From Photobacterium carnosum (GTDB lineage: Bacteria; Pseudomonadota; Gammaproteobacteria; Enterobacterales; Vibrionaceae): a DNA stretch of 64,000 nucleotides. The translations under genes and the position numbers were made by a program. Each line of letters starts with the position of its first letter. The first letter of the stretch is position 1. The notes beneath the pieces were generated by a model. The model was not told the origin of the DNA and searched no databases. It was given only the letters and a program-made list of their open reading frames with translations. The DNA is taken from NCBI RefSeq assembly GCF_002849605.1, contig NZ_NPIB01000021.1, positions 1-64,000 of the forward strand, given 5' to 3'. Of the stretch, positions 43,292-52,881 are shown in pieces.

Positions 43292-44299
43292 ATGTTTAGT
43301 GGAACCAATAGAAATACGCTTCAAGCTGCAAAAGATCTTGTAAGTTTAAAGTTACAAATAGATGAAAAAGGACGAACCTCGCCTTCTGATATACCAAGTG
43401 ATTTGCATGGTCCTTGTTCTGGAGGAGAGTATGGACCATTATTTGGAGATGGTTTTTTGCATAACATTATCCCTTTTTATGAATATTTAGAATCATCTAA
43501 AAAATCAATTAATGTTATGAATGTTCCTACTTTACAAACAATGGGATCTAGTTGGAGGATTTGGCCTGACCCTAATATTTCTGAAGAAGATAAAACAAAT
43601 ATTCTAGAAAGACTCTGTTCTGACGTTGAAATTAAACAAACACATTACACTCACATCCCTGAATTAAATTTATTTATTGCTCATGAGGGAAAAAATAGAG
43701 TTAATTTTTTTCGATTTCACAACATTGAATATATTCCAGCGAGGGTTGCTTTAGAGCATTATCCAGCTCCAGAAAGGATTACAGTTCATACGTTAGAATT
43801 TGCAGGACAACAAGATGTTTGGGCTGTTATTGATGAACAATACGCTCAAAAAATCAACTATTTCTCTTATGCTTTACCATTACTTAGAGCTTATGGAGTT
43901 AAAATTACAGATAGATGGCCAGAGCATTTTCCCGATATTATCGAGTTGATTGCATATTCAACAAATACGATTCAGAGTAAAATTTCTAACTCACACTCCA
44001 TTGACTTGAATGATATACAAAAGAAGAAAAAACAAAAAAAAGATACTTATGAGAGAAGTGAGGCTTATATTAATTGTAATTATATCGAATTGGATACCAA
44101 TTACAGATTATTATCTTTTGTTAAATTATACATATTCCTTGTCATATTATTTATAATATCTTTTTGTTTACTACTAAATATAAATAGTGAATTTTTTGAA
44201 AAGTTTTGTATTTCTTTGCTGTCATTTATTTCTGCAATATTTTTTTTTATAACTGCCCCTATTATCCGATGCAAAAGAAAAAACCTTAGAGATAAATAA
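43292..44299 (+). CDS. C-terminally membrane-anchored hypothetical protein, 335 aa
   Basis: Residues 1-250 are soluble and contain LNLFIAHEGKNRVNFFR and YIPARVALEHYP, similar in pattern to the GxxR turn of ParB/sulfiredoxin-type domains. After a Lys-rich linker (KKKKQKK) come two hydrophobic helices (about 275-296 and 303-324) and a basic end, predicting a cytoplasmic domain anchored in the inner membrane. Such sensor-plus-anchor layouts occur among defence effectors, but no family is recognised. It is more AT-rich than the next gene and ends in its own terminator. Confidence 0.65.
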   Translation: MFSGTNRNTLQAAKDLVSLKLQIDEKGRTSPSDIPSDLHGPCSGGEYGPLFGDGFLHNIIPFYEYLESSKKSINVMNVPTLQTMGSSWRIWPDPNISEEDKTNILERLCSDVEIKQTHYTHIPELNLFIAHEGKNRVNFFRFHNIEYIPARVALEHYPAPERITVHTLEFAGQQDVWAVIDEQYAQKINYFSYALPLLRAYGVKITDRWPEHFPDIIELIAYSTNTIQSKISNSHSIDLNDIQKKKKQKKDTYERSEAYINCNYIELDTNYRLLSFVKLYIFLVILFIISFCLLLNINSEFFEKFCISLLSFISAIFFFITAPIIRCKRKNLRDK

Positions 44300-44347
44300 T
44301 ATATAACATCATTTAAGATAATTTTAAAAAACACATATACCTAAATA

Positions 44348-44377
44348 TTAGTTCTGAATTTAACCATTCAGAACTAA
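44348..44377 (+). terminator. terminator-like hairpin after the membrane protein
   Basis: TTAGTTCTGAAT and ATTCAGAACTAA are perfect 12-bp arms around a six-base loop. The T run is poor, so termination efficiency is uncertain. Confidence 0.55.
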
Positions 44378-44379
44378 TA

Positions 44380-45027
44380 AATCGAATAAAGACCTTATTC
44401 TTGGCAATTTATAAATCAGAGCTGCTTTGTAATTACGATACGATAGAATCGCTTGGTGATCACACTTTGCTAGCCACGATAGCTAGCTCGTTGTTGGACA
44501 ATAACGACTTAGAGTAGATACCCTATAGTCCCGCTTTCAGATAACTTCTCGAATCCCAAAATGACAAAGAGACCACCGTTAATGGAGGTGGTCAATTTGC
44601 AAGGAATTGGACATAAGCTGCATCCCCCGAATTACGATGTCAGATTCACTTTATGCAGATTTTTACGAAGAACATGCAAAGCATGGTTTATCCCTGGAAC
44701 ACATTTGCCCCCAAATTGCTTAAAGTGGGAAACTCCTTCGGTTAGTAACAAGATCTTCAACCAACATAATCTAAACCAAATATTGAAGAGTTTTGAGTCG
44801 TCACTTAAGCAAATAGTGGATTGAGTCGATTTCGGGCCATAAAGCTAGTAGACCACCCAAATGGGTTTTAATGCGGTAACGTGGTAACTCGTATTGAGAT
44901 GTCCTTTGGTTGCTCAAGAGAATTAGTCGGAACTCATAAGGCGCTGTATTTTAAATGAATTTAAAATGTATGATACCATGATATTATCAAACTATAACCA
45001 TATCACCTTGAGACAAAAGGAAATTCT
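44380..45027. other. gene-poor spacer in the cargo island
   Basis: No supported gene. An 87-codon frame at 44561 lacks a ribosome binding site. A hairpin GACCACC-gttaatgga-GGTGGTC lies at 44571-44593. The promoter of the giant gene is probably at the right end, where the AAGGA ribosome binding site precedes ATG 45028. Confidence 0.4.
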
Positions 45028-48000
45028 ATGATTAACTATCTCAATACGTTGTTTGCAGATTTCAGGTTGTATAGCCTTTTTGGGGATGATGACAATTTCA
45101 CCGTAACCCAACTATGGGTGTTGGAGATCGAAAGGGAAAGTTCGAGCGAGCTGCGCTTCCTATATGCTCGAACACTACCAAGTACCTATCAATCGGACAC
45201 TTGGCAAGGTAGCGTTAGTACCAAAACACAACTCTATGATAATTGCTCAGTCAAGACTCATACCTTGACACTTCATACCTCTACCAAGAAATTAAAAGCT
45301 TTCCTTGAACACTTCATCAACGGAGCACCGCTCCAGAAAGCCAGCCAACTCGCCGAAGTCAATATCAGCGACAAATTAGCCAATACAGTAGGTGTGAATA
45401 CATTTGGTGAGAGTCCCCTCATTCGCTCTGTAATGCATCTGCCGACACGCGATTATTATCAATTCCAGACCAGTCGGTTAAGCCCAACTAGTTATTGTAG
45501 TGTTGACAGCGGCGCAATTTCTCCAGAGGACAAACCAAAGATATTCAGTGTCCCTGAGGGATGTGACATGATGATTGCCGAAGCTGCGTGCCAAGCATTA
45601 GATGCTGATACTGGCTTAGATTTCTCCAAAACGGATTCCTGGAGAATTAGTGACTTCGAGTTCATTTGCGCTCCAGGACTAAATGCCGCAGAGCGGTGTA
45701 AGTATGATATATCCTTGAAAGGCAAGCAGTCGTCTCTGACACTATTCGAATCATTAACTCGAGAACCCTCGGATTTATTAGTTATTATCAAAGCTTACAG
45801 TGAGGGTAGCATTCAGTCCTCTTACATTACCAACCTCAGCAAGAGCTCTTCTTACCCACTCCATCACCAGTTTGAACTTAAAGTGTTTCAAAACCAATCT
45901 AGCACAGCTTATACAATGGAAATCTATGCACTTGGACCTAACGGAGAACATTCATCCCTCCTGCTTCAAACGGGCAACCATTTCATGCGCCAAATGAATT
46001 GCAATTTACAGCTAGTTGAACCCATCAGGGCATACGAGCAATTCTCATGGTTGGACAAGGAAGTACCGAAAAGAGAAAAGGTCAAATTGGAAGCAGCCAA
46101 GCAGGTTGGGCGTGCTATTCGCCCCTCTCGATCACAGATGAGCGATTATACAGCTGATCCATGGGTTCCACTTAATCGGCTCATCCAAGATAGAGTCAGG
46201 CAGCTATGCCCCAATAAATCCGACGGTCGGTTCTTTCCCACTCTCAACAATAGCAACGGTATGAGCCGTCTTGAGTTAAAGGACTGGCTCAAGAGCATCT
46301 TCGAACAATATCACGACGCGAAAATCGCTTGGATCGATCCGTATATGGAGGACGTCGGTATTGAGCTTCTCAACAGGTTGGGTACAGCTAGCGCTGATTA
46401 CTTGATCATTACGACGGAGAAAACGTCTAATGATGATAGTACAAAAGAATCCGGCCAGCCCACCCGAGTTGACAATCTTCTGGCAAGATGTTCGGGCTGG
46501 AACAATGGCTATTTTGGAAGCGTTCATCTCAAGGTACTCGCAGTGCCAGAGAGTAAACTCCATGATCGCATGATCCTTATTCGCTCCGCCAATGGTCAGC
46601 CTTTATCAGGGTATCATCTTTCAAATTCAGTTCAGAGGGCCAGCGAAAACCACCCTCTGCTAGTGACCCCAATTCCTCTGGACGTGGTTCCACATGTATT
46701 TGAGTATGTTGATCAGATTATCCAAAACACACTCCATAGAGACGATAAGACGCCGCCTCCAGCAAGGATAATTTTCAATTCTACCGATATTAAGCCACGT
46801 GATGAAGAAAAGCCCAAAGGGTTGAGCCACAATTCTTCATTCGCTGAACCACAATGCGCCGGTAGTGTTATAGCTTGGTGGCTCGACGACGAACAGCTCT
46901 CAGATTTTTCCGGTTCCGAACTCATGGAGAAGATGAGTGCTAAAGGATACGTTAAGGATGGACAACTAGATCCTGAGCACTTTGACGCTCTTCCGGCCAA
47001 ATTCTGGAAGGAAGGGCTACCAATGGCAGATTTCCACTCAGCCTGGGATGCCCTTGGTTGTGTGATAGCAAACTCCCCAGCTAGTCGCTATTCCGGTAGC
47101 CTCTACAATAAGGAGCAGTCGGTATTATCCGAACAAGTGAAGCTTGCACTGTTGGAGCACATCTCCCCCTCCAGAGCAAACGCGCTGCAACCACGCCTCA
47201 CAAATAAACAACTTGATATTGAACACTACCGTTCTCAGGGACTTATAGAACTGTTGCTTTCAAAATGTGACCAGTTTAGTACATTCACATACTCACCCGT
47301 AGATACCTCATATAGCGACTACTTCTCTATACAGCTCCTATGGTCGGAAGCTCCAAAGCAGTTTGTATCTTGGTTAAATACAATACTCTCTAAACCAATC
47401 AAGCAACCTCGCTCCCATGCGCTTGTGGTTGAAGCCCTTAAGCATATTTGTTTGGTTGTTAGCTTCGACAAGCATCAAGAGCAAATTGATGCACTGTTGC
47501 AGAGTAATGTGAGTGTCATAACCTGGATAGGACTTCATGCACTTGCAAAAAACATTAATGGAGGCGATTGGGGGATTGAAGCACTCTCGAAAATTGAGCA
47601 TATCACACCTTCCGCTGTTCGACGTACCATCCAGTGTTGGCTGATCAACGAAGCTAACTACTTCAATTCGGATATTAAACCACAACTCATCGCTTCGTTA
47701 ACTCAATCGTTGGAGGCACCTCTCAAAGACAATGAGCTCAAGGATATTCTTCTGCCCGTTCGTAATCACAATGGCAGACTGCACCATTTCAAACCATGGA
47801 TTCTTGAATCCATGCTTGTTCCTATGCTGGAACAAAGAATAATAGACATTACTCAAGTTGCTCATCAGTGGTTGACAGAGCTGATTAACCAATGGCAAAC
47901 GGCGCTCAAGAATAACCGCCTCGATTTCATGCTTGAAACAGACGGTGCGTTCACAGATGAGCTGGCTGTGTTGACCAAATACATAAGCCCTGACGTTCGA

Positions 48001-48342
48001 GAGAAAATTTTCAGCAAACTCCAGAAGGTTTTTAATACGCTGGCTCGAACTATCAGGAGACCGATGAGCGCTCAAATAAGCTGGAACTCATACAGTAATG
48101 CGCATCAAGTTAACCTATGGCTCTATGCATTCGCTAATAGGATGGCAGAGTTGCTACCTGATAAGCCATCACCTTTGAATGAGCTTTTGTTGGAAAGCAA
48201 AGAAATTATAGAACGAATTTCCCCATCTACTTGGGACAGTTTTTCAATCAACAAACTCTCTATTTACGCAATGGATGATCCCAAACATATTAGGTCACAT
48301 AACCTTCACCAAATTATTAAGAACACACTCACCACGCACTAA
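45028..48342 (+). CDS. VPA1262-like giant protein with PLD-type region
   Basis: A 1104-aa protein whose N-terminal part resembles VPA1262-family proteins of Vibrio. The middle (about residues 415-540) has a phospholipase-D-like order: IAWIDPYMEDVGIELLNRLG, then HLKVLAVPESKLHDRMILIR with an H-x-R in place of the usual H-x-K and GYHLSNSVQ after it. The last 550 residues are helical, repeat-like and unrecognised. PLD-like domains in large island proteins are often nucleases or NTP-binding effectors in phage defence; that is inference. The gene is clearly more GC-rich than the plasmid backbone, has an AAGGAAATTCT site, and stands next to a recombinase and a HEPN-like gene. Confidence 0.65.
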   Translation: MINYLNTLFADFRLYSLFGDDDNFTVTQLWVLEIERESSSELRFLYARTLPSTYQSDTWQGSVSTKTQLYDNCSVKTHTLTLHTSTKKLKAFLEHFINGAPLQKASQLAEVNISDKLANTVGVNTFGESPLIRSVMHLPTRDYYQFQTSRLSPTSYCSVDSGAISPEDKPKIFSVPEGCDMMIAEAACQALDADTGLDFSKTDSWRISDFEFICAPGLNAAERCKYDISLKGKQSSLTLFESLTREPSDLLVIIKAYSEGSIQSSYITNLSKSSSYPLHHQFELKVFQNQSSTAYTMEIYALGPNGEHSSLLLQTGNHFMRQMNCNLQLVEPIRAYEQFSWLDKEVPKREKVKLEAAKQVGRAIRPSRSQMSDYTADPWVPLNRLIQDRVRQLCPNKSDGRFFPTLNNSNGMSRLELKDWLKSIFEQYHDAKIAWIDPYMEDVGIELLNRLGTASADYLIITTEKTSNDDSTKESGQPTRVDNLLARCSGWNNGYFGSVHLKVLAVPESKLHDRMILIRSANGQPLSGYHLSNSVQRASENHPLLVTPIPLDVVPHVFEYVDQIIQNTLHRDDKTPPPARIIFNSTDIKPRDEEKPKGLSHNSSFAEPQCAGSVIAWWLDDEQLSDFSGSELMEKMSAKGYVKDGQLDPEHFDALPAKFWKEGLPMADFHSAWDALGCVIANSPASRYSGSLYNKEQSVLSEQVKLALLEHISPSRANALQPRLTNKQLDIEHYRSQGLIELLLSKCDQFSTFTYSPVDTSYSDYFSIQLLWSEAPKQFVSWLNTILSKPIKQPRSHALVVEALKHICLVVSFDKHQEQIDALLQSNVSVITWIGLHALAKNINGGDWGIEALSKIEHITPSAVRRTIQCWLINEANYFNSDIKPQLIASLTQSLEAPLKDNELKDILLPVRNHNGRLHHFKPWILESMLVPMLEQRIIDITQVAHQWLTELINQWQTALKNNRLDFMLETDGAFTDELAVLTKYISPDVREKIFSKLQKVFNTLARTIRRPMSAQISWNSYSNAHQVNLWLYAFANRMAELLPDKPSPLNELLLESKEIIERISPSTWDSFSINKLSIYAMDDPKHIRSHNLHQIIKNTLTTH

Positions 48343-48711
48343 CTCCTGTTTGTTAAGTAGTAAATTGGGCCACTTGAGTTGATTGTAGTGGCCACCCTAA
48401 AATGATCGCGATATAAAGGCTTCCCACATTTTTCTTATCCGTGTAGAAGGTCTGTTGTTTTGCTTCTAACGTAAAATTATCTAGTTTTTAGGTATGCTTT
48501 TCTGTGGTTTCGCATAACTATGCACACGAAAATGACTCGTTGAGAACACCGTTTTTGAACTTTTTTGGGAGATTCCTTTCATCCTCCTGCACTACCAACC
48601 ATGAGTACAAGTACTGCTATTCCCATGGCACGATTCGCTACTGAGTAATAGCGTTAACAAGGAATGGGGCACAGGCTTTTCAGAGGAAAAGCCTGTAGCA
48701 GATCCCGCCTG
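48343..48711. other. spacer between giant gene and small recombinase
   Basis: No gene. It contains the inverted repeat AGGCTTTTC-agag-GAAAAGCCT (about 48674-48695) just beyond the stop of the recombinase gene, a probable transcription end. Nothing else recognised; an attachment site may lie here. Confidence 0.4.
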
Positions 48712-49308
48712 TCAGCAGTCTGTTTTCTCAGATAACCTCAGAGCGTCTTCTAGCTCAACGCCAAGGTATCGAATTGTGTTATCTAGCTTCGAATGTCCAA
48801 GTAAGATCTGTACAGCCCTGATGTTTTTCGTTCTAGCATAGATTAAAGTGGCTTTAGTACGACGCATGGAATAAGTGCCGTAATAGTCAGCATTCAATCC
48901 CAGTTTTTCAGCCCAGTTTCTGATAATTGAGCGATAGAATGAGTAGCTGATAGGTTGCCCTTTGCGGCGACAACTTGGAAATAAAAAGCTACTTGTATCT
49001 AGGGAAGCAGAGTAAACCCACCGACTAATACTCTGTTGTGTTCTCGGAGTAATCTCATAGTGTACATCTGTACCTGTTTTTTGCTGGGTGCATTGAACCC
49101 TCTCATAGATCACTCCTTGCGAAGAAACATCATATACGTGCAGCTTTAGTAGATCACTCGCCCTCAACTTGCTATCAATGGCTAGGTTCAATAGTGCAAG
49201 TTGCATTAGGTCGTTTTCAAGCTCTAGCCTAGTTCTGATTCGCCAAATCTCTTCCAACTTGAATGGTCTTTTTATCCCGCTGCATTTTCCTGATGATAAC
49301 TTTCTCAT
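48712..49308 (-). CDS. small tyrosine recombinase, catalytic domain only
   Basis: At 198 aa it has the catalytic domain without an N-terminal core-binding domain: Arg in SKLRASDLLKL near 48, Lys in CTQQKTG near 75, then TYSMRRTKATLIYAR near 143 and LLGHSKLDNTIRYLGVE near 168-184 with the second His and the Tyr nucleophile. In this group the first motif normally reads H-S-x-R-R; here the His is a Tyr. It has a strong AGGAGG ribosome binding site. Its place inside the cargo island suggests that it moved the island or belongs to the mobile cargo. Confidence 0.8.
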   Translation of the reverse strand: MRKLSSGKCSGIKRPFKLEEIWRIRTRLELENDLMQLALLNLAIDSKLRASDLLKLHVYDVSSQGVIYERVQCTQQKTGTDVHYEITPRTQQSISRWVYSASLDTSSFLFPSCRRKGQPISYSFYRSIIRNWAEKLGLNADYYGTYSMRRTKATLIYARTKNIRAVQILLGHSKLDNTIRYLGVELEDALRLSEKTDC

Positions 49309-49590
49309 GTTGACCTCCTCTTAGGTGTTATTGGTCAACATAAAGTCTGGTTATTGACTACAACAGTTGTAGCAGTTTCGATTACTGTCGTTCAGGACGT
49401 GCAATAACGCCCATGGACAGAAACGTGTTATCGAAAATTAACTATCTGTAACCTATAAATAAATTCAAGTATGACAAAAAGAAGTTGTTAGGTTTGGACG
49501 TAAGTTGTAATGTCATGATTTTAATGCAACCAAGAGCACATCGAGAGTTTTAGGAAATAAAGCTTTGTGGTGGCGATTAATGAGGTGTCT

Positions 49591-51375
49591 ATGTCACTAC
49601 ATGAAACAGTTGTAACTCTAGAGGAGTTACAGGGACTAAATCTAGCAAATATCTTGTCTGAAGTAGAAGAACACTCATACCACTACATCGAATCTGCTTT
49701 CGCAGCGCAACAAGAAAGCGTCCCTGCCCGATTGTTAGCCGCTGCATGTTCAATGCACTTTACCCCACGAGACCCCAAGGCTCCTTTCAAGCCCAAATTT
49801 GTATTGGAAGATCGTAGAGGCTTGATAGCTAGTGACTTCAGCGAAGAGTCACTTTCGGCACTGAAAAACTTCTGCCCAGAAGTTGAAAACCATGAACTAC
49901 GAGCTCGATTAGCCGATATTGCATGGATTACGAAGTCTGGGACTATCGAGCATGCTTATATGGCGATAGAAGCGTATTTAGAGTCAGCTAAGCAACTTGC
50001 TGATAAATCTGATTCGTGGGTTCTGCCATGTGAACGAATTGAGCGTGCCCTACGCCTGAGTTACATGTTCAGACGGGATAATCAACGTCCTGATTTGTTC
50101 GAAAACGTATCTCAGTTCCTTCTTGAACTATTCGAAGTACATAAAGAATCTGAGAAGTGCTTTTTCGCAATACGCTTGTTAACTCTTTGCCTTGAGTTTG
50201 ATATCAAAGAGGCCGATTGGATTTACGAACAAGCTCTAGAGCTAGCGATATTGAAGTTTGAAAGAGGCGATTACGACTCATCCATTAATGCAAACGAAAT
50301 AGCTTTAGATGCAGCAATATCTATGCGAGACAAAGAAAAACAGATTGCTACTTGGCAGTCTATTTCTGAATGTCATGTCAAAGCGGCTGAACATTATCAG
50401 CAAGGTATGATTGCCGCTGGACGCTTGCTCAAAGCAATTGATGCTTTGGCTAAAGTACCTGGGACTAAAGAACAAAGACTGGCTCTATATGAAGAAATGA
50501 GAGATCAGCAAATTGAATCGTTGCACGACCTTGGTCTTATCGTTACTGACGGACAAGATATTAGTCAGCTTGTTAATACTGCTATTGCCAACGTGCAGAG
50601 TGTTGACTTTTTCGATGCTATTTTCCGCTTGGGTACTATCACAAGACCATCGAACATAGAGCAGTTAAGAGAGCATGCAGTTGAGCAGATGCAAAATAGT
50701 ATCTCATGGATGTTCGGCACGACTCATCTAGATCATGAAGGTATGACAACAGCAGTAATTCCTGCTGGCCTTGGTATTGAAGGTGACGATAATGGCCTAC
50801 GGTGCTGGAGCATTATGATGCGCAACATTGGTATTGAGCACCAGTTAGGTGTGCAAGGCCAGATTATGCCAGCTCTGAATGAAGTCACCACCAAATACGT
50901 TGTTACAGAAGAAGCAATTAAGCAAATCTGTTCAAATCATCCATTCATACCAAACGGTCATGAAGAATATTTTGTGAAAGGTCTATTGGCGGGTTTCAAT
51001 CGAGACTTCATGACTGCTTGTCATTTGCTAGTGCCGCAAATTGAGAACTCTCTACGCTATCTTGCACGTCAGAAAGGAGAGGAGCCTTCTTCGTTACATG
51101 GTGACGGGTCACAAGAACGTAATGGTATTAAAGCTCTGCTTGGGCACCAAGCGATCATTGATACTTTGGGGTCTGATTTAACCACCAACTTACAGGTAGT
51201 CCTACTTGATAAAGTTTATGGTGACTTGAGAAATCAGTTATCTCACGGGCATGTACCAGCATCAACTTATTGGGGAACAGCTCCTAAGTTTCTGTGGTGG
51301 TTGGTGTTACACATAGTGATGATTCCATATGCTAAACAATGGAAAGAGCACTACAAGAAAAAAATGCAGGAATAA
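49591..51375 (+). CDS. DUF4209/HEPN-like protein, 594 aa
   Basis: An all-helical protein with a C-terminal HEPN-like region: RNGIKALLGHQAIIDTLG then VYGDLRNQLSHGHVP, which holds an R-N-x-x-S-H (R-x4-H) motif, the catalytic signature of HEPN RNases, near residue 545. The upstream helices ENSLRYLARQKGE fit the DUF4209 pattern. HEPN proteins are common RNA-cutting effectors in defence and toxin systems. ATG 49591 follows GAGGTG and is preferred over the GTG 24 bases earlier. The gene ends in a good terminator. Family placement is by motif and needs a profile search. Confidence 0.65.
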   Translation: MSLHETVVTLEELQGLNLANILSEVEEHSYHYIESAFAAQQESVPARLLAAACSMHFTPRDPKAPFKPKFVLEDRRGLIASDFSEESLSALKNFCPEVENHELRARLADIAWITKSGTIEHAYMAIEAYLESAKQLADKSDSWVLPCERIERALRLSYMFRRDNQRPDLFENVSQFLLELFEVHKESEKCFFAIRLLTLCLEFDIKEADWIYEQALELAILKFERGDYDSSINANEIALDAAISMRDKEKQIATWQSISECHVKAAEHYQQGMIAAGRLLKAIDALAKVPGTKEQRLALYEEMRDQQIESLHDLGLIVTDGQDISQLVNTAIANVQSVDFFDAIFRLGTITRPSNIEQLREHAVEQMQNSISWMFGTTHLDHEGMTTAVIPAGLGIEGDDNGLRCWSIMMRNIGIEHQLGVQGQIMPALNEVTTKYVVTEEAIKQICSNHPFIPNGHEEYFVKGLLAGFNRDFMTACHLLVPQIENSLRYLARQKGEEPSSLHGDGSQERNGIKALLGHQAIIDTLGSDLTTNLQVVLLDKVYGDLRNQLSHGHVPASTYWGTAPKFLWWLVLHIVMIPYAKQWKEHYKKKMQE

Positions 51376-51382
51376 ACGATTC

Positions 51383-51410
51383 AGCGGGAGGCAAATAGCT
51401 CCCGTTTTTA
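51383..51410 (+). terminator. terminator of the HEPN-like gene
   Basis: CGGGAG-gcaaatag-CTCCCG followed by TTTTT, right after the stop at 51375. Confidence 0.85.
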
Positions 51411-51781
51411 GTCTAAGCGGTGAGATACTCTTCCAGCATCACTTCGCATTAATAATATTCTCAAAGTTCATCGTATCTTTATTGTTAATGATGTTGAAGC
51501 TCAAGTTCTTGTTTATAGTGGCAGAACCCAATGTATTGAAGGGTTAAACGGTTAAATGAGACGTAATTTTTCACTATGCGAACCATACCTCTTCGGATAA
51601 GTTTTCGTAGTGAAAATTCGCAATAACAAGGCGTGAATGACTTTTTACTCTAAATTGAAAAGGGGCATAAATTAGTTATACTGATTACTTTAGAAGTGGC
51701 AATTTTAGATTAGAGAATACTATGGTAAAGCATGATACTCCTGCCAATGTTATAAAAGATTGTTACTGATTCTTTAGTTGT
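51411..51781. other. right border of the cargo island
   Basis: No intact gene. A short plus-strand frame (about 51440-51545) ends in VYSGRTQCIEGLNG and may be the tail of a degraded gene. An imperfect inverted repeat follows: TTTTCACTATGCGAA near 51570 against TTTTCGTAGTGAAAA near 51602. This could mark the island end. Confidence 0.35.
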
Positions 51782-52162
51782 TTAATTGAGGGTCATTAAG
51801 CTATTTTCATTAGTCATTAACTCTAAAACTCGTAATTCACCCAATGTATTGAAGCCAGCAATGCTGCAAATAAATGAATCATAAGCCTCTAGGTTGATTG
51901 GCATCACCACATTGCAATCGGTATAGAAAGCAACAATGTGGCCATTAATCGGATTTGTTACAGAAAAAGCTTTTACACCACCTACTGAGCGTTCAGATAA
52001 AAGGTCGCTAATAAATGAATCGAAGTCGATAGACTTATAGTTGCAATCATCATTGTTAATAACTTTAAATAACAGTGCTAGTGACGTTTCCTTAATAACT
52101 AAGGTGAAGTTCGTCATTGAAACAGTTAATCGCTCAAGGTTGTTAAATTTATTACAGGGCAT
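51782..52162 (-). CDS. hypothetical protein, 126 aa
   Basis: Unrecognised. The frame is open to 52180, but the shared leader GGAATTATTGAA directly precedes ATG 52162 (MPCNKFNNL), so I start there. The protein has alternating strands and ends with SFICSIAGFNTLGELRVLEL. It is the first gene right of the cargo island and the last of a leftward run. Confidence 0.6.
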   Translation of the reverse strand: MPCNKFNNLERLTVSMTNFTLVIKETSLALLFKVINNDDCNYKSIDFDSFISDLLSERSVGGVKAFSVTNPINGHIVAFYTDCNVVMPINLEAYDSFICSIAGFNTLGELRVLELMTNENSLMTLN

Positions 52163-52239
52163 TTCAATAATTCCATTCAATCAGTTACGAGTGATACTTT
52201 ACAGCTAAATGCTGTTAACGATTTTAATAGTACGTTAGG

Positions 52240-52770
52240 CTAATATCGCTTTAGCGTCTTACATGAGATCACGCGACTTGAACCTGACTTACAACAATAA
52301 AAAAGTTGATCTTCTTCTTTGCCAAAAATTAGATAGCCGATGTAATAACCATCATCTGTATCTTTATAGCTTTGCTGAATATTTTTCTTGGTTGGACTAA
52401 ACATTTTTTCATTTGTTATTGGGTTATGTGCAGAGAACAATGCTAATTCTGAATGCTGTTGGCCATTACACAATAAATGCCGACCATACGATGTATAGTT
52501 AGGTATTCTTATCCGCCCCTCATATTGCTGATACCACGGTTTTGATAAAACTATAGGTGGGCAACCAGCACTACCCTTTGTATTAATTGCTGTAAACTTA
52601 TCGCCCACCTCAAGAATATCGCCACCAGCTAATTGAAATGGCTTGTTCGTAATTCTGGATTTATGGCTTTTGTTTAAAATAACTTTAAAACAAGAATCCA
52701 TATTCAAAATTTCAAAGCCAATTTCTTTATCATTAAGGCTTGTGATTAATTCGTAGCGACTTATAGGCAT
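52240..52770 (-). CDS. hypothetical protein, 176 aa
   Basis: Unrecognised. A strand-rich protein with cysteines near the C-terminus (LFYCCKSGSSRVISCKTLKRY) and aromatic residues in the centre (KPWYQQYEGRIRIPNYTSYG). No membrane segment. It has a weak ribosome binding site and lies between the 126-aa and 324-aa genes of the leftward run. Confidence 0.6.
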   Translation of the reverse strand: MPISRYELITSLNDKEIGFEILNMDSCFKVILNKSHKSRITNKPFQLAGGDILEVGDKFTAINTKGSAGCPPIVLSKPWYQQYEGRIRIPNYTSYGRHLLCNGQQHSELALFSAHNPITNEKMFSPTKKNIQQSYKDTDDGYYIGYLIFGKEEDQLFYCCKSGSSRVISCKTLKRY

Positions 52771-52881
52771 AATTAACCCTTACAACATTTGCTGTAATAT
52801 GATGAAAATTTTTTACTTGGTGAGCCAGTTAACGGGGCGATAAGAATAAATCACCCCTCTCTCATTATATGGTAGTTGGTG

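Noticed and set aside
43292-44299. Calling the membrane-anchored protein a ParB homologue
   Set aside because: Only a short G-x-x-R-like turn resembles ParB; no HTH or other ParB boxes are visible.
44561-44824. Plus-strand frame of 87 codons in the island spacer
   Set aside because: No ribosome binding site, overlaps a hairpin, and no recognisable domain; could be a remnant but not supportable as a gene.
51103-51114. GTGAC-gg-GTCAC as a matS site
   Set aside because: Spacer is two bases instead of three and it lies in the coding region of the HEPN-like gene.
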